From positions 269,894 to 333,893 of the forward strand of contig BCHH01000011.1 in NCBI GenBank assembly GCA_001599595.1: 64,000 nucleotides of DNA, written 5' to 3'. The notes below the pieces were generated by a model. The model did not search any database. It saw only the letters and a list, made by a program, of their open reading frames with translations, and was not told where the DNA came from. The translations under genes and the position numbers were made by a program. Positions within the stretch are counted from its first letter, which is position 1; each line of letters starts with the position of its first letter. The stretch comes from Beverwykella pulmonaria (Eukaryota; Ascomycota; Dothideomycetes; Pleosporales; Melanommataceae). Below, one piece after another: positions 54,058 through 64,000 of the stretch.

Positions 54058-55449
54058 ATGAAGAGCCCTCTGACTCCATCGTGGTTACACTATGTTTTCC
54101 TTTTCATCGGCTTGCATCTCGCCGTTTCGGCTGAGACTTCTATGCCCAGATATATCATGTACTTAACAGGGTATGCAAATCTTAGTTTATTCCCATCTAC
54201 ATCAGGCACATACTGAATATCTCCAGCCAACACCCCATAATTCCCGAGCCTCATCTGATCTCCAGCGTAACGCACGTCGCACTAGCCTTCATGCGATCAG
54301 AAATCTTCAATCAACCCGACCCTTTGGAATGGCCACTTTTCACAACAATCTCAGAAGTGCGTTTCAAGTTTGCCAAAGGCACGAAGATCATGGTTGCGAT
54401 TGGCGGCTGGGGAAACACAGACGGGTTTTCAGAAGCCGCAAAGTCAGAGAAGAGTAGGGAATTGTTTGCGCGGAATGTGAAGAGGATGATGAAGGAGACG
54501 GGCGCTGATGGTTAGTATACACCGATCGATTGAGACTGGAATGCTGAGGGATGCTTGCAGGTGTTGATATAGACTGGGAATACCCAGGGTAAGCCTCTCT
54601 CTTTCCAAGCCAAAGACTATCAGCTATCTCCCCCGGAGCCATAATTACTAACCATACCCCAGTGGGAACGGCGAAGACTACCTTACAACCCCCAATTCGG
54701 CGAAAGCCTGGGAAATCGATGCCTACCCCAAACTCCTCTCCGCTATCCGTTCTTCCATCGGCCTGCACAAGGTCCTATCCGCCGCCGTTCCCGGCCTCCC
54801 CCGAGACATGCTATCCTTCACTTCGGACACCCTGCCCCTCATACTTCCCTCCATTGATTTCCTCAACATCATGACCTACGACCTGATGAACCGGCGAGAC
54901 AACGTCACAAAGCACCACACGGGTCTCACAAACTCTCTAGAAGCCATAGACGCATATATATCTCGAGGACTGCCGGCCCAAAAAGCGAATCTAGGATTGG
55001 CATTTTATGTCAAGTGGTTCAAAACCGCCGCGGGGGTTGACTGTGAATCGAAACCCATCGGATGCAGGACAGCGCTGATGGAGGATCCTGAGACGGGTGC
55101 TGATCTAGGGCAAGCGGGCGCGTTCTCATGGCACGACGACACTCCTTCTGAGCTCTCTGCGTCTTTCGAGCTAGCGCTGAAGAAAGGAGTTTATGATGAT
55201 GTTGAGGGAGGCTATTATTTCTGGGATGGAGCGGAGAGGATGTTCTGGTCTTGGGATACGCCGGATGCAATTGCTAAGAAGTTCTCCGCTATTGTGAGCA
55301 AGAGGGGACTTGGTGGCGTATTTGCGTGGGGGTTAGGTGAGGATGCGCCAAAATGGGAACATCTGAAGGCCACGTCGGAAAGGTTTAAGGAGATAAAAGA
55401 AGGGGGTTATGGAGGGGTGTGGGGTACTGAAGATAGGAGCGAATTGTAG
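54058..55449 (+). CDS. Secreted GH18 chitinase-type glycoside hydrolase
   Basis: Four exons: 54058-54170, 54227-54510, 54561-54588 and 54663-55449; 403 aa. The signal peptide is YVFLFIGLHLAVSAE. The barrel contains KIMVAIGGWGNTDGFSEAAK (the SxGG-type block) and the catalytic motif DGVDIDWEYPG at residues 132-142, with Glu139 as acid catalyst and Asp135/Asp137 beside it. Later strands carry FLNIMTYDLMNRRD and GVFAWGLGED. GH18 enzymes cut chitin or related N-acetylglucosamine chains by substrate-assisted catalysis. The motif VDIDWEYPG is coded almost wholly by a 28-nt exon. No chitin-binding domain is attached. It may serve wall remodelling, mycoparasitism or competitor degradation (inference). 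Confidence 0.9.
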
Positions 55450-56432
55450 GGAATGATGCTGGATACTTTTAATGCTCCGAAGACAATCACCAAGCTCACT
55501 CAAAGAGATTCCAGACCTCTCTTCTCGTATGTCGAAAGAATGAACGTAAATTAATAGGAGATCATTGTTAAGGGATGAGCCCTGGTTAGAGGAAGGATCC
55601 TTTGGCTCGCCTCGGATACTTTGTACGAGGCATTGGCAGGACCTTATAAGCCCCGCCGACCTCTGCGTCTTCTTCTTTATGCTTATCATTTGATGAGCCT
55701 CTTCTATCCCATTACAGCAGCCTCATACAAAATGCAACCAAATTTCCTCAGGCGCTCCGCGAATAATTTCGTGCGGCTTATGTAAGTGGGTTTTGATTGG
55801 CTGACATTTAGTAGATGGATCTTATTGATCGAAATAGCGTGAAATTATTTGCGGAGCGTCTGATTCATAGATAACTGTTGTATGTTTTACTATAAGACGC
55901 AGTTCTTATAGGCACGTGATTTGCCACGAAATACGAGACTTCTCTATCATATTTGAGCTCACTTGTTTGTTTGTTTGTTTGTTCTATTATGGTCAAGCAC
56001 TCTATGGGTATGGGACGTTACGATGTGTCAGCTAGATACATTTGGTCCTCGACATGCTCCAGTTCAGAAGTCAACTCTGAGACCTGCTCATCCCTTGGTT
56101 TGAGCTCACAAGGGTAGGTCAGTCATCCTCCTTACAGATGCTGGCGAGTTCAGACACTTTGTCTCCACAGAACCGTTACTTGACATATAGAACCATGAAT
56201 TGCTGCGGGATAGGTAATTTGACACGAGACTTTAACATCTTGTATTAGGCAGAGGTCTCCTGATGTCACATGGCTACTTTATCTCTGTACGGCTTCGGGG
56301 ATCTTGTAGGACTGTCACCGAGTTGCATCAGCTCTGCTACCCCGCCTTCCGCTGTTCAGCTCCTCACCCCACAACTTCACTGACCCTTCACAACTCAGTC
56401 ATAAGAAAATAGGGCTCAGCAACATGCTATAG
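55450..56432. other. Intergenic, 1 kb
   Basis: Contains a (GTTT)5-type microsatellite near 55964-55983. No gene was recognised; a first exon of the NACHT gene could hide here but none could be supported. Confidence 0.45.
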
Positions 56433-59400
56433 AAGGCCGAAACTTTAGCTGTTGTCGGCGTTATCGCCAGCATCGTTCAACTCGTTGACTTCAGCAGCAG
56501 AGTTGTACGTCGCTTAGATGAGTTTCACTCCATCGTGGGAGAAACCCCTAAGTCTTTTCGTCAAGTCAAAATCGAGCTTCCTTTATTAGGAACTACGCTT
56601 CAACAGATGAAAGCAGCGATTGACGCAGGCTTGGTAGCAGACGGATCGAAAACGGCCCTTTTGCCTGTCATAGTAGGATGCCACGAACAAATCGCGCAGC
56701 TAGACGCCATCCTTACAAAGACATTGCCAGAATCGAACGATAGCTGGCGAAAAAGGGGCACGAAGGCAATAGTGAGCCTACATCATGACGCCAAAATCGA
56801 GAGCATTACGAGGATCGTACGAAACCATATTGGGAGCTTGACGTTCTACTGCGCTGCTGTGTCGTCGACTTTGCAGCCTCTCACGGGCAGGTGTCTAGTA
56901 AGGAATTCACATGAACTTAACTCTAATTCCTCTGTAGATGCAAAGCTGTGCAAGATCCGCCAATGGCTATCTGCGCCAGACCCATCCACAAACTACCAAA
57001 AAGCACTCAAGCTACGACAAGCCGACACTGGGCTTTGGTTCCTTGAGAGCAATGAATACACTAGATGGAAGACGAACGCTGCATCGCCTCTCTGGCTATA
57101 TGGAATACCGGGGTGTGGCAAGACCATCCTAAGCTCTACCGTTCTCCAAAATGTGCTTCAATACTGTCAAGATGATCCTGGGAAGGTGACTGTGTACTTC
57201 TTCTTTGATTTCAATGACGTGCAGAAGCAGTACCCAGAGAAGATGCTACATTCGTTGCTGTGTCAACTCTCACAGCAGTCCATCAAAATCCCTCCAAGTC
57301 TTGACACCCTGTTTTCTTCGTGCGAGAGTGGGCAGCGGCAGCCGTCAGTGCATGGGCTTCTGGAGACATTGCGGCTAATGATACAGGAGCTCCCGCAAGT
57401 TTACGCCCTGCTTGATGCTCTAGATGAATGCGTTCAACGCGCAGACCTAATGGACATGCTTGAAACAATAGCCGGATGGCAATTTCAGAATTTGCACCTA
57501 CTGGTAACGAGCCGAAGGGAATGGGACATCGAGAACTCCTTAGAAGTGCTTGTAGATAGCCAGCATAGAATTTGTCTCCAAAGTACATTTGTGGACAAAG
57601 ACATACAGCGATATGTCCGCCAAAGGCTGTCTGACGACAAGCGTTTACGAAAATGGGAGAGAGATGCTGCCATTATGGGAGACATTGAGGCTACCTTGAT
57701 AGACAGAGCTAAGGGAATGTGTGTTTACCTGACAACGAGACCCTAATATCCCGTGCTGACGATAATGCTAGGTTTCGGTGGGCTGTTTGTCAGCTAGATG
57801 AACTAGGGAAGTGCGTGAACCGAAAAATGTTACAGAAGGCCCTCACCACACTACCGCCGAGTCTGGACGAGACATACGAGCGGATTCTCTCTGCTATCAG
57901 CGAAGACTATTCTCAATACGCTATTCGAATCTTACGGTGGCTGACGTTCTCCGCTCGGCCACTCTCGATAGACGAAATTGCCGAAATTGTCGACATTGAC
58001 GCAGAGCGTGAGCCTGTGTTTGACCGTGATGAAGTTTTAGAAGATCCGTTGGAAGCATTAAATATCTGCTCTAGCCTTATCACCATGACTATCGACAATG
58101 AAGGTCGATGGCAAGGGTCGCCGAGACACATTGTTGCATTAGCTCATTACTCGGTCAAAGAGTACCTGGTTTCCGCCAGAATCCGGACGGGTAAAGCAGC
58201 AGAGTATAGTATGCAGGGTACTGTCTGTCATGAGGCTATATCGACCGGCTGTCTTGGTTACCTACTTCAATTTCAACAACCAAAGTTAGCTCCGGACAAT
58301 ATCCTCGAGATGTTCAAGCTCGCACGTTACTCAGCGGAGTTCTGGATCAGCCATGTCCAGAAGATAGGGGATAAAAGTAAGGACGCAAGCCGAGTTGCGA
58401 TTCACCTACTCTCTAAGGAAAACCCCGCGTATCTCAGCTGGATTCGGTTATATGATCCTGACAGATTTTGGGCTGAGCCCAAGATTCGAATAGGTCCTAA
58501 GGAAATACCAAATCCACTATACTACGCAGGACTCTCAGGCCTGAGATACGTAGTGGAGCTGTTACTTGAGAAGAATGCCGACGTCAACGCGCAGGGTGGA
58601 AGATACGGCAACGCACTCCAGGCAGCTTCAGCAAAAGGCCACGAGCAGATTGTGAAGCTTCTGCTCGACAAGGACGCCGGCGTCAACGCGCAGGGTGGAA
58701 GATACGGCAACGCACTCCAGGGAGCTTCAGCAGAAGGCCACGAGCAGATTGTGAAGCTTCTGCTCGACAAGGACGCCGACGTCAACGCGCAGGGTGGAGA
58801 ATACGGCAACGCACTCCAGGCAGCTTCAGCAGAAGGCCACGAGCAGATTGTGAAACTTCTGCTCGACAAGGACGCCAACGTCAACGCGCAGGGTGGAGGA
58901 TACGGCAACGCACTCCAGGCAGCTTCATACAGAGGCTACGAGCAGACTTTGAAGCTTCTGCTCGACAAGGACGCCGACGTCAATGCGCAGGGTGGAGAAT
59001 ATGGCAACGCACTCCAGGCAGCTTCATACAGAGGCTACGAGCAGATTTTGAAGCTTCTGCTCGACAAGGACGCCAACGTCAACGCGCAAGGTGGAAGNNN
59101 NNNNNNNNNNNNNNNNNNNNNNNNNNNNNNNNNNNNNNNNNNNNNNNNNNNNAACGTCAACGCGCAAGGTGGAAGATACGGCAACGCACTCCAGGCAGCT
59201 TCATACAGAGGCTACGAGCAGATTTTGAAGCTGCTGTTGGACAAGAACGCCGACGTCAACGCGCAGGGTGGAGTATACGGCAACGCACTACAGGCAGCTT
59301 CATACAGGGGCTACGAGCAGATTGTGAGGCTGCTGTTCGACAAGGACGCCGACGTCAACGCGCAGGGTGGAAGATACGGCAACGCACTCCAGGCAGCTTC

Positions 59401-59554
59401 AGCAGAAGGCCACGAGCAGATTGTGAAACTTCTGCTCGACAAGGACGCCGACGTCAACGCGCAGGGTGGAGGATACGGTAACGCACTCCGGGCAGCCTCA
59501 GTAGAAGGCTATGAGCAGCTTGTGAAACTGCTGCGCGACAAAGGCGCGACATGA
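56433..59554 (+). CDS. NACHT-ankyrin repeat protein (fungal NLR-like receptor), start uncertain
   Basis: Two coding parts, 56433-57718 and 57772-59554, joined by removing a 53-nt intron, which restores KGMFRWAVCQLDELGKCV. The N terminus (ETLAVVGVIASIVQLVDFSS, then RVVRRLDEF) fits the SesA-like domain found before NACHT domains. Walker A is GIPGCGKT near residue 228 and Walker B is VYALLDALDEC. A helical linker follows (LPPSLDETYERIL). The C terminus is at least ten 33-residue ankyrin repeats with consensus DKDADVNAQGGRYGNALQAA. Such proteins are thought to sense non-self and trigger cell death in fungi. The open frame begins at 56433, just after an in-frame ATG-CTA-TAG, so the first exon is missing or the start is broken. 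An assembly gap interrupts the repeats. Confidence 0.8.
58571..59551 (+). repeat. Tandem 99-bp ankyrin-coding repeats
   Basis: Five full copies, one cut by the gap, and four copies after it. Units are nearly identical in DNA: GTCAACGCGCAGGGTGG recurs in most. Two subtypes differ in the helix turn (AEGH or YRGY), and single codons vary at the residue after AQGG (R, E, G or V) and before VN (D, N or G). Confidence 0.95.
59098..59152. other. Assembly gap (55 N)
   Basis: Unknown bases inside the ankyrin repeats. One intact unit would need 76 bases between the edges, so the true gap is 76 bases plus any multiple of 99. Copy number is therefore unknown, but the frame stays the same. Confidence 0.98.
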
Positions 59555-60321
59555 TTTATATTGGATAGTACTGAATACTTGTGAAGGACTTCAGCGTGAA
59601 TATTGAAAGAACCATGAGCCTAAGGCGGGTAAATGTGGGCGTATGTAGGAGGAACTAGATTTAAATGCCCCTGCGCTGCTCATTGAGTCGTCAAGGGAAG
59701 ACATGAAAGGTGGAAGGTGGCTCGAAACTTCACTTTTCATTCTTTTGAGGCCTCGGAGAGGCATGTTGATGGAACGGTTCACCCGTAAAAGATCCGTTCG
59801 AATTGCTGAGCATGCTGGATCCGGCACAAGAACATTCGCCTGCAATTTGACAAAGTGCTTGAGCAGCGGGGTGTTCACCTTTTCTGCCCTCGGAAAAGCG
59901 GGCGTCGTCAACAGCCCAGAGTCCGGCCACGGAAAGTTGCGTAGAAAATGACCCTCGGGGTAAACGTCATACCCAAGCGTACGGGAGCGGAAGAATACGT
60001 AGAGAAAATGGCAGTCCAGGAATTGACAAAGCATCTATCACATGCAGTTTTAGCAAATATACCAAACTTAGAGTAGTAGGACGAGGTGTATGAGAGCTTG
60101 AACAAGTGGAGAAGGCAGCTCAAGATATGTTCTATTTAGTCTATATTCATTTCGATATATCTGCATTGGTTCTGAGGGTATCTTTGCAGGGATGTGGAAT
60201 GGAGGTGAACTGAGAAGAGGAGGCATCTCATACATCCCAAACAGGAGCTATTGGCGGGTGAGCTGTGAGCCTTAAGGAAGATAGTCAGCATGTATCCTAG
60301 CTATGGGAGTTTTGTTGAAAC
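59555..60321. other. Intergenic, 0.8 kb, convergent
   Basis: A 147-codon minus-strand frame (59591-60034) lies here without a recognised domain. It may be chance or the remains of a gene and is not called. Confidence 0.4.
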
Positions 60322-61992
60322 TTACATGAGAACCTCAAAGGCAGCATGTCGTCTCAACTGCCTGGCCGCCCTCCGATACGGGTACAAAACCTCGGGCCTG
60401 CTCGTCTTGATATTCTTCCGTCCGATCAGTCGATGCATAGCTGGACTGGTCTTGTGCATGGGATCAAATATCATCAGATTGCAGGAGCCGCTCTTGCGGC
60501 GCTCAAAGCCAACGATGGTGGTTGAATGCCCTGGTTGTTGAAGATAGATGGGCGGTAGATGTGTCTTGTACACATTGGAGCCGTCTGTCTTGACAGCAGC
60601 CTGCGCGAAATATCTCTCTATACCGAGAAGGAGATGTTCATGAGCGTCGTATTGGCCGTCTGGCGAGTCGCTGAACATTTCGACCGCGCAGTCGATCTGA
60701 GTGCTGAGAAACAATGCCTGTGCCTGCAACAGCGTGAGCGATATTCGTGTGAGTGAAAGCATGAGTGCTTACTTCCGGGGTGCCAATGTACTTTCTGGTG
60801 TCTCTAATGCCACCAGTCTGCACACGGCCAATATCGTTGATTCCCTTGTCCCACGCCCTCTCTATGAGGTCTTGAAGCTGCAAGATGCCTGGCGTCCGTC
60901 CAGGGAACTCTTCCAATCCTTGGGCACGCGCGCCTTGAATATAGGAGACAAGCATCTGGATATTTCTGTAGCCGCAGAAGCCACCTTCCCTTTTTGTCTT
61001 GCCGATGTGCAAAGTAGAGGGGTGGCAATAGTAGGCTTCTTTGATCGACCGATCAAGAGCGGAAAGCTGGGCAAGGATTGGAATTATGCCTGGGGTCTCG
61101 TTCTCTACATGCTCCTGCTTAATGAGGCGACCGTCGCGACCGATGTGGTTGACAATAACGATCTTGGGTCCGGCGGCCAATTGGTCGTGGAGCCACTTTG
61201 GCATACGGTCCTCATCGTGATATGGCCCCAGCTCGTCTCTCTAGTAATGATCAGCATGGAAAGGGACATCATGGGGGAAGAACAATTTACGCCGAGTTTC
61301 CCTTTGCTCACTGGAGGCTTCACTTGCTTGTTGAACTTCGTAAGCCCGATGAAGTTTGCCATGCTTCTAGACAGTGTGCTCTTCTCGCTGCCACCCGAGT
61401 CACCTCTGGCCCTTGGGGCCTTCTTAAGCTTCGACTTGCGTCCGCTGTCGTCATTTCTTCGCAAAGCGTCCGGCAAGGCGGTGTTGAAGTCGTTCTCTAG
61501 GAACGAAGGATTCGAGAGTGTCGTAGAATTAGCGGTAGTGTATACGCTATGCATGTTGGCAGATCGATGCGTATGATACTTTCCGGTAGCCTCGTCAAAT
61601 GATAATGTTTCTTGTGCGTGGTAATCGAGATGCTCGTTGAAGTCTGTGAGAAGAATGAGTTCGCCGCAGTCGGGTTCGGGGCACAGGACGCTGTTGTTCC
61701 CTTCGTCTTCGGAAGGTGTGCCGCTCGTGCGCTCGTGAGCTTTTGAGGAAGGCCTTGGGGAGAGTCGCGGCAAGGACTCTGAATCACTGTCTCCTTCAGA
61801 AGCCGAGTCCTCCATGTCCTTGGTCTGCTTGTAGGGATGCCTGGGTGGCAGCCGCAGCGGTAGGTCCTCTGCATCATGCTCTATCCGAAAGGGCGAGTCC
61901 TCGGTATGGATTTGCTCAAAGTGTAGCTGCAGAACGTACTCATCTTCCCGCGCAACTTCAAAATCACACATAGGGCAATGAAGAAGATGCAT
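60322..61992 (-). CDS. Zinc-finger deubiquitinase of the ZUFSP/ZUP1 (peptidase C78) family
   Basis: Three exons: 61992-61291, 61240-60773 and 60723-60322; 523 aa. Two C2H2-type units are at the N terminus (HCPMCDFEVAREDEYVLQLH and LCPEPDCGELILLTDFNEHL), the first starting at the initiator. An acidic/Ser-rich linker and a basic patch follow. The C78 catalytic domain starts at LGPYHDEDRMPKWL and has the nucleophile Cys323 in REGGFCGYRNIQMLVSYI, then PGRTPGILQLQDLIERAWD and GGIRDTRKYIGTPE. The catalytic His is in QQPGHSTTIVGFERR and the Asp in LMIFDPMHK. ZUP1 cuts Lys63-linked ubiquitin chains and works in genome stability; fission yeast Mug105 is a short relative. All catalytic residues are present, so it should be active. 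Confidence 0.9.
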
Positions 61993-62869
61993 GCTTCCAG
62001 AAATGGCCCAAGAAATGCCGGTATACGGAAAGTGAAGTAAAGGCTGATGTGAACGGTCTCCCCGAGACTGCCTGTCTGCCGAGAAGCCGCAGGTCTAGAT
62101 TCGCTTCCTAAACACGACTTTGGAGAAAGGAATCAAAATCCAAAACAAGTGGAATGAGCAGCTCTGCTGGAAAAGGTAGAAGTTGCTATACTGTAGCGCA
62201 ACGCAACACTCGAGATCTAGGTGCTTAGCGGTACACCTGACGAGGATGATGACGCATGGTGACCACGAAGGCTTGTGTATGTGTATGTGCGAGTATCAGG
62301 GCTGAGGCCCTCGATTTTCGTAGACAGATGATGCCAGATCCAGCTGATAGACAACGACGTGTAGAAGGCTGAGGTGAAGGAGGGACTGAAGTGTAAGCTG
62401 AAGTAGCCGGAAAGAGCAACGCATGCCAAGCCCCACACCGCCGAGACCACCGCTCCCAAGCGTACAAACATCCACGTACATTTTAATACATCCAGGTAGT
62501 AGTTATGAATACACAGTAAGAGTGCAGCTCACTTAATTTGTTTGATTCTATGAGAGCGAAAGTGTGTCCAGATCCAGACAGCGTTACCACGTTTAAATTC
62601 ATTAAAGCCACTCTCCTCCCCAAAGATTATGCACAAAAATACACTCTTCCAGTGCTATCCCATTCGTCATACCAATGTTCGCACTGATATCTCTGCTCTC
62701 CTATCACCAAGGCAACCTGCAAATATCTATCAACGCATTACATACCCAACATGGTTTTACACCTTTCCTTCCAGACAAGACTAGACTACAGATAGGTGTG
62801 TTCATCCCTCATTTCTACGTTGAAAATATGTTCCCAATGCGCGCTCAAACCCAGGTTGCAGATACGGTT
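61993..62869. other. Intergenic, 0.9 kb
   Basis: The promoter of the deubiquitinase gene and 3' flank of the myosin gene. Minus-strand frames at 62217-62481 are overlapping shadows with no domain signal. Confidence 0.45.
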
Positions 62870-64000
62870 TTAAATGGCCTCCTCCTCAATGGGAGAGTGG
62901 CCGTTCATACCATCGCCGTTCATGCCCTCGTCTTCTTCTTCTTCTTCATCCTCCAATCTCTCTTGCTGCGCAATGGCTTGCTGAGAGACGATCTCTGCGA
63001 GCCGCTTCAAGCGCGGTGTTTGTAACCCTAAAACACATCAGTTAGCCTAGATCTTGACCACAAGCCACGTCGTAGACTTGAACTTACAAGAGGGAGTGTA
63101 TGTTTCCAGCGCCGTGATGACTCTGGGCTCCGCGATCTCGTATGGGCCCGAGTCTTCCATATCCACTGCTGTCAAGAGTAGCACATCGCTCTTCTCCGTG
63201 ACTCTCGATGCAACAGCCTTCATAATCTCTCCATTGATCGGCTGCTCATAATCCGCAACGAGGTATTGGTTCAGTAGCTTCTGGATTTGGTTAGGCGACA
63301 ACATCCAGCAGATATCCTGAATAATCTCAATGTCATTCAGCGTGGCCTTCTTCAGTTGTAAGAGCTTGGTGGCCTGCATCAAATGCTCAAGCTGAAGGGT
63401 ACCTTCCGGCATATCGTGTGACTTGCACCATTCCTCGATGCGAGTAATGTTGTAATTGATCTGGAGCCCGCGTTTCCAGGACAGGAAGTTCCTCCTCATC
63501 AAAAGATCGTTGAACGCCGTCACACCAACAAGTCTCAGGAGCTCTGTGACTGTCTGAGTGATGATCGAATCTTCGAGGTAGTACGCCTTCATGGCCTTGT
63601 ATACGTTGTTCAACAAGCTGAGCAAGTTGTCCATGCTGAAGGCCGGGGCGCTGTTGCTCTGGAGCAGTTTGCCGAGGAATCGATTGCTCTCATTTGTAAC
63701 AAAGCCAGGCAGAGACTGAGACTCAATGATTGCAGGCACAATCATCTTGTGCAGTTTCTTCTTAAGCACCTTCATCCACGTGTGGTAAATGTTGAACTCC
63801 AGACTTTCCAAATCGTGCTTAACAATCTCCAATAGTCTGTCATACTCGTAGTTGTCGGTCTTTTGTTGCTCGTACCAATCTTCAGCAAGGAAAACGAACG
63901 AGAGCATCTCGTGGACATTGGACAGCCAGAACGCGCCGGGGTTGATAGCCTCATCGCCGTCATGTTGCATGACCTCTTGCTGAATAGACTGCATGACGTT
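62870..64000 (-). CDS. Class V myosin, C-terminal cargo-binding (dilute) domain, 5' truncated
   Basis: The gene runs off the right edge; visible exons are >64000-63088 and 63027-62870, joined across a 60-nt intron in phase 1 (T/GG giving Trp in YTPSWLQTPRLKRL). About 355 residues are seen. The dilute domain is clear, with NVHEMLSFVFLAEDWYE, VTELLRLVGVTAFNDLLMRR, NFLSWKRGLQINYNITRIEE and WCKSHDMPEGTLQLEHLMQA, and PYEIAEPRVITALETYTPSW near the end. The tail is acidic (LEDEEEEEDEGMNGDGMNGH). Class V myosins walk along actin and carry secretory vesicles and organelles to growing tips; this domain grips the cargo. The motor, IQ motifs and coiled coil must lie beyond the window. Confidence 0.92.

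Noticed and set aside
59591..60034. Minus-strand frame of 147 codons after the NACHT gene
   Set aside because: No family recognised, no clear splice partner, and overlapping frames of similar length exist. It is kept only as a note in the intergenic entry.
62675..63025. Plus-strand frame of 116 codons
   Set aside because: Its second half is antisense to the last exon of the myosin gene; the run of Phe comes from the GAA/GAG repeats coding the acidic myosin tail.

Overview
This window reads as nuclear DNA of a filamentous ascomycete (Pezizomycotina, probably Dothideomycetes or a near relative; the class is inferred). Genes are dense on both strands and carry short introns of about 50-120 nt with GTRNGY-type donors and branch sites near TAG or CAG acceptors. 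The families present are typical of moulds: a Zn2Cys6 regulator, a PTH11-like membrane protein, a GMC oxidoreductase, a GH18 chitinase, an expansin-like protein and a NACHT-ankyrin protein. No virus, bacterial island or CRISPR array was seen.

Layout. 1-1.5 kb: 3' part of a DH-PH protein. 1.9-3.5 kb: transposon graveyard holding a hAT-like MITE with an 8-bp target duplication and a rearranged Ty3/gypsy integrase remnant. 4-17.7 kb: a large membrane protein of unknown function, a GNAT acetyltransferase, a fungal regulator, a cation-efflux transporter, a secreted lactonase-type propeller and a cysteine-rich GPI-type wall protein. 17.7-28.7 kb: a gene-free 2.1 kb stretch, then GMC oxidoreductase, a small hypothetical, an APH-fold kinase, a secreted GDSL esterase and a mitochondrial alpha/beta hydrolase. 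28.7-37 kb: splicing factor Cwc2, a PTH11-like membrane protein, an AtuA-DUF4387 fusion protein and a Zn2Cys6 regulator placed tail to tail with it. 37.6-38.3 kb: four tandem tRNA-like units with greatly altered anticodon arms. 38.8-52.6 kb: expansin-like protein, then a housekeeping block (Bmt2, uL23, prephenate dehydratase, eRF1, Avt1-type transporter, Tim8, mitochondrial Htd2-type dehydratase). 52.8-64 kb: a cysteine-rich hypothetical, a chitinase, a NACHT-ankyrin receptor-like gene with almost identical 99-bp repeats and an assembly gap, a ZUFSP/C78 deubiquitinase and the 3' end of class V myosin.

Working together. The 40.8-50.3 kb block serves translation and mitochondria: rRNA methyltransferase and uL23 share a 197-bp divergent promoter, and eRF1 and the transporter also diverge from one intergenic region. 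The best candidate for something undescribed is the tRNA-like array at 37649-38307: constant acceptor stem, D arm and Pol III boxes, but an anticodon arm that in one copy has become a 24-bp perfect hairpin. Exon coordinates were worked out by hand from splice signals and reading phase. Most models close exactly in frame.
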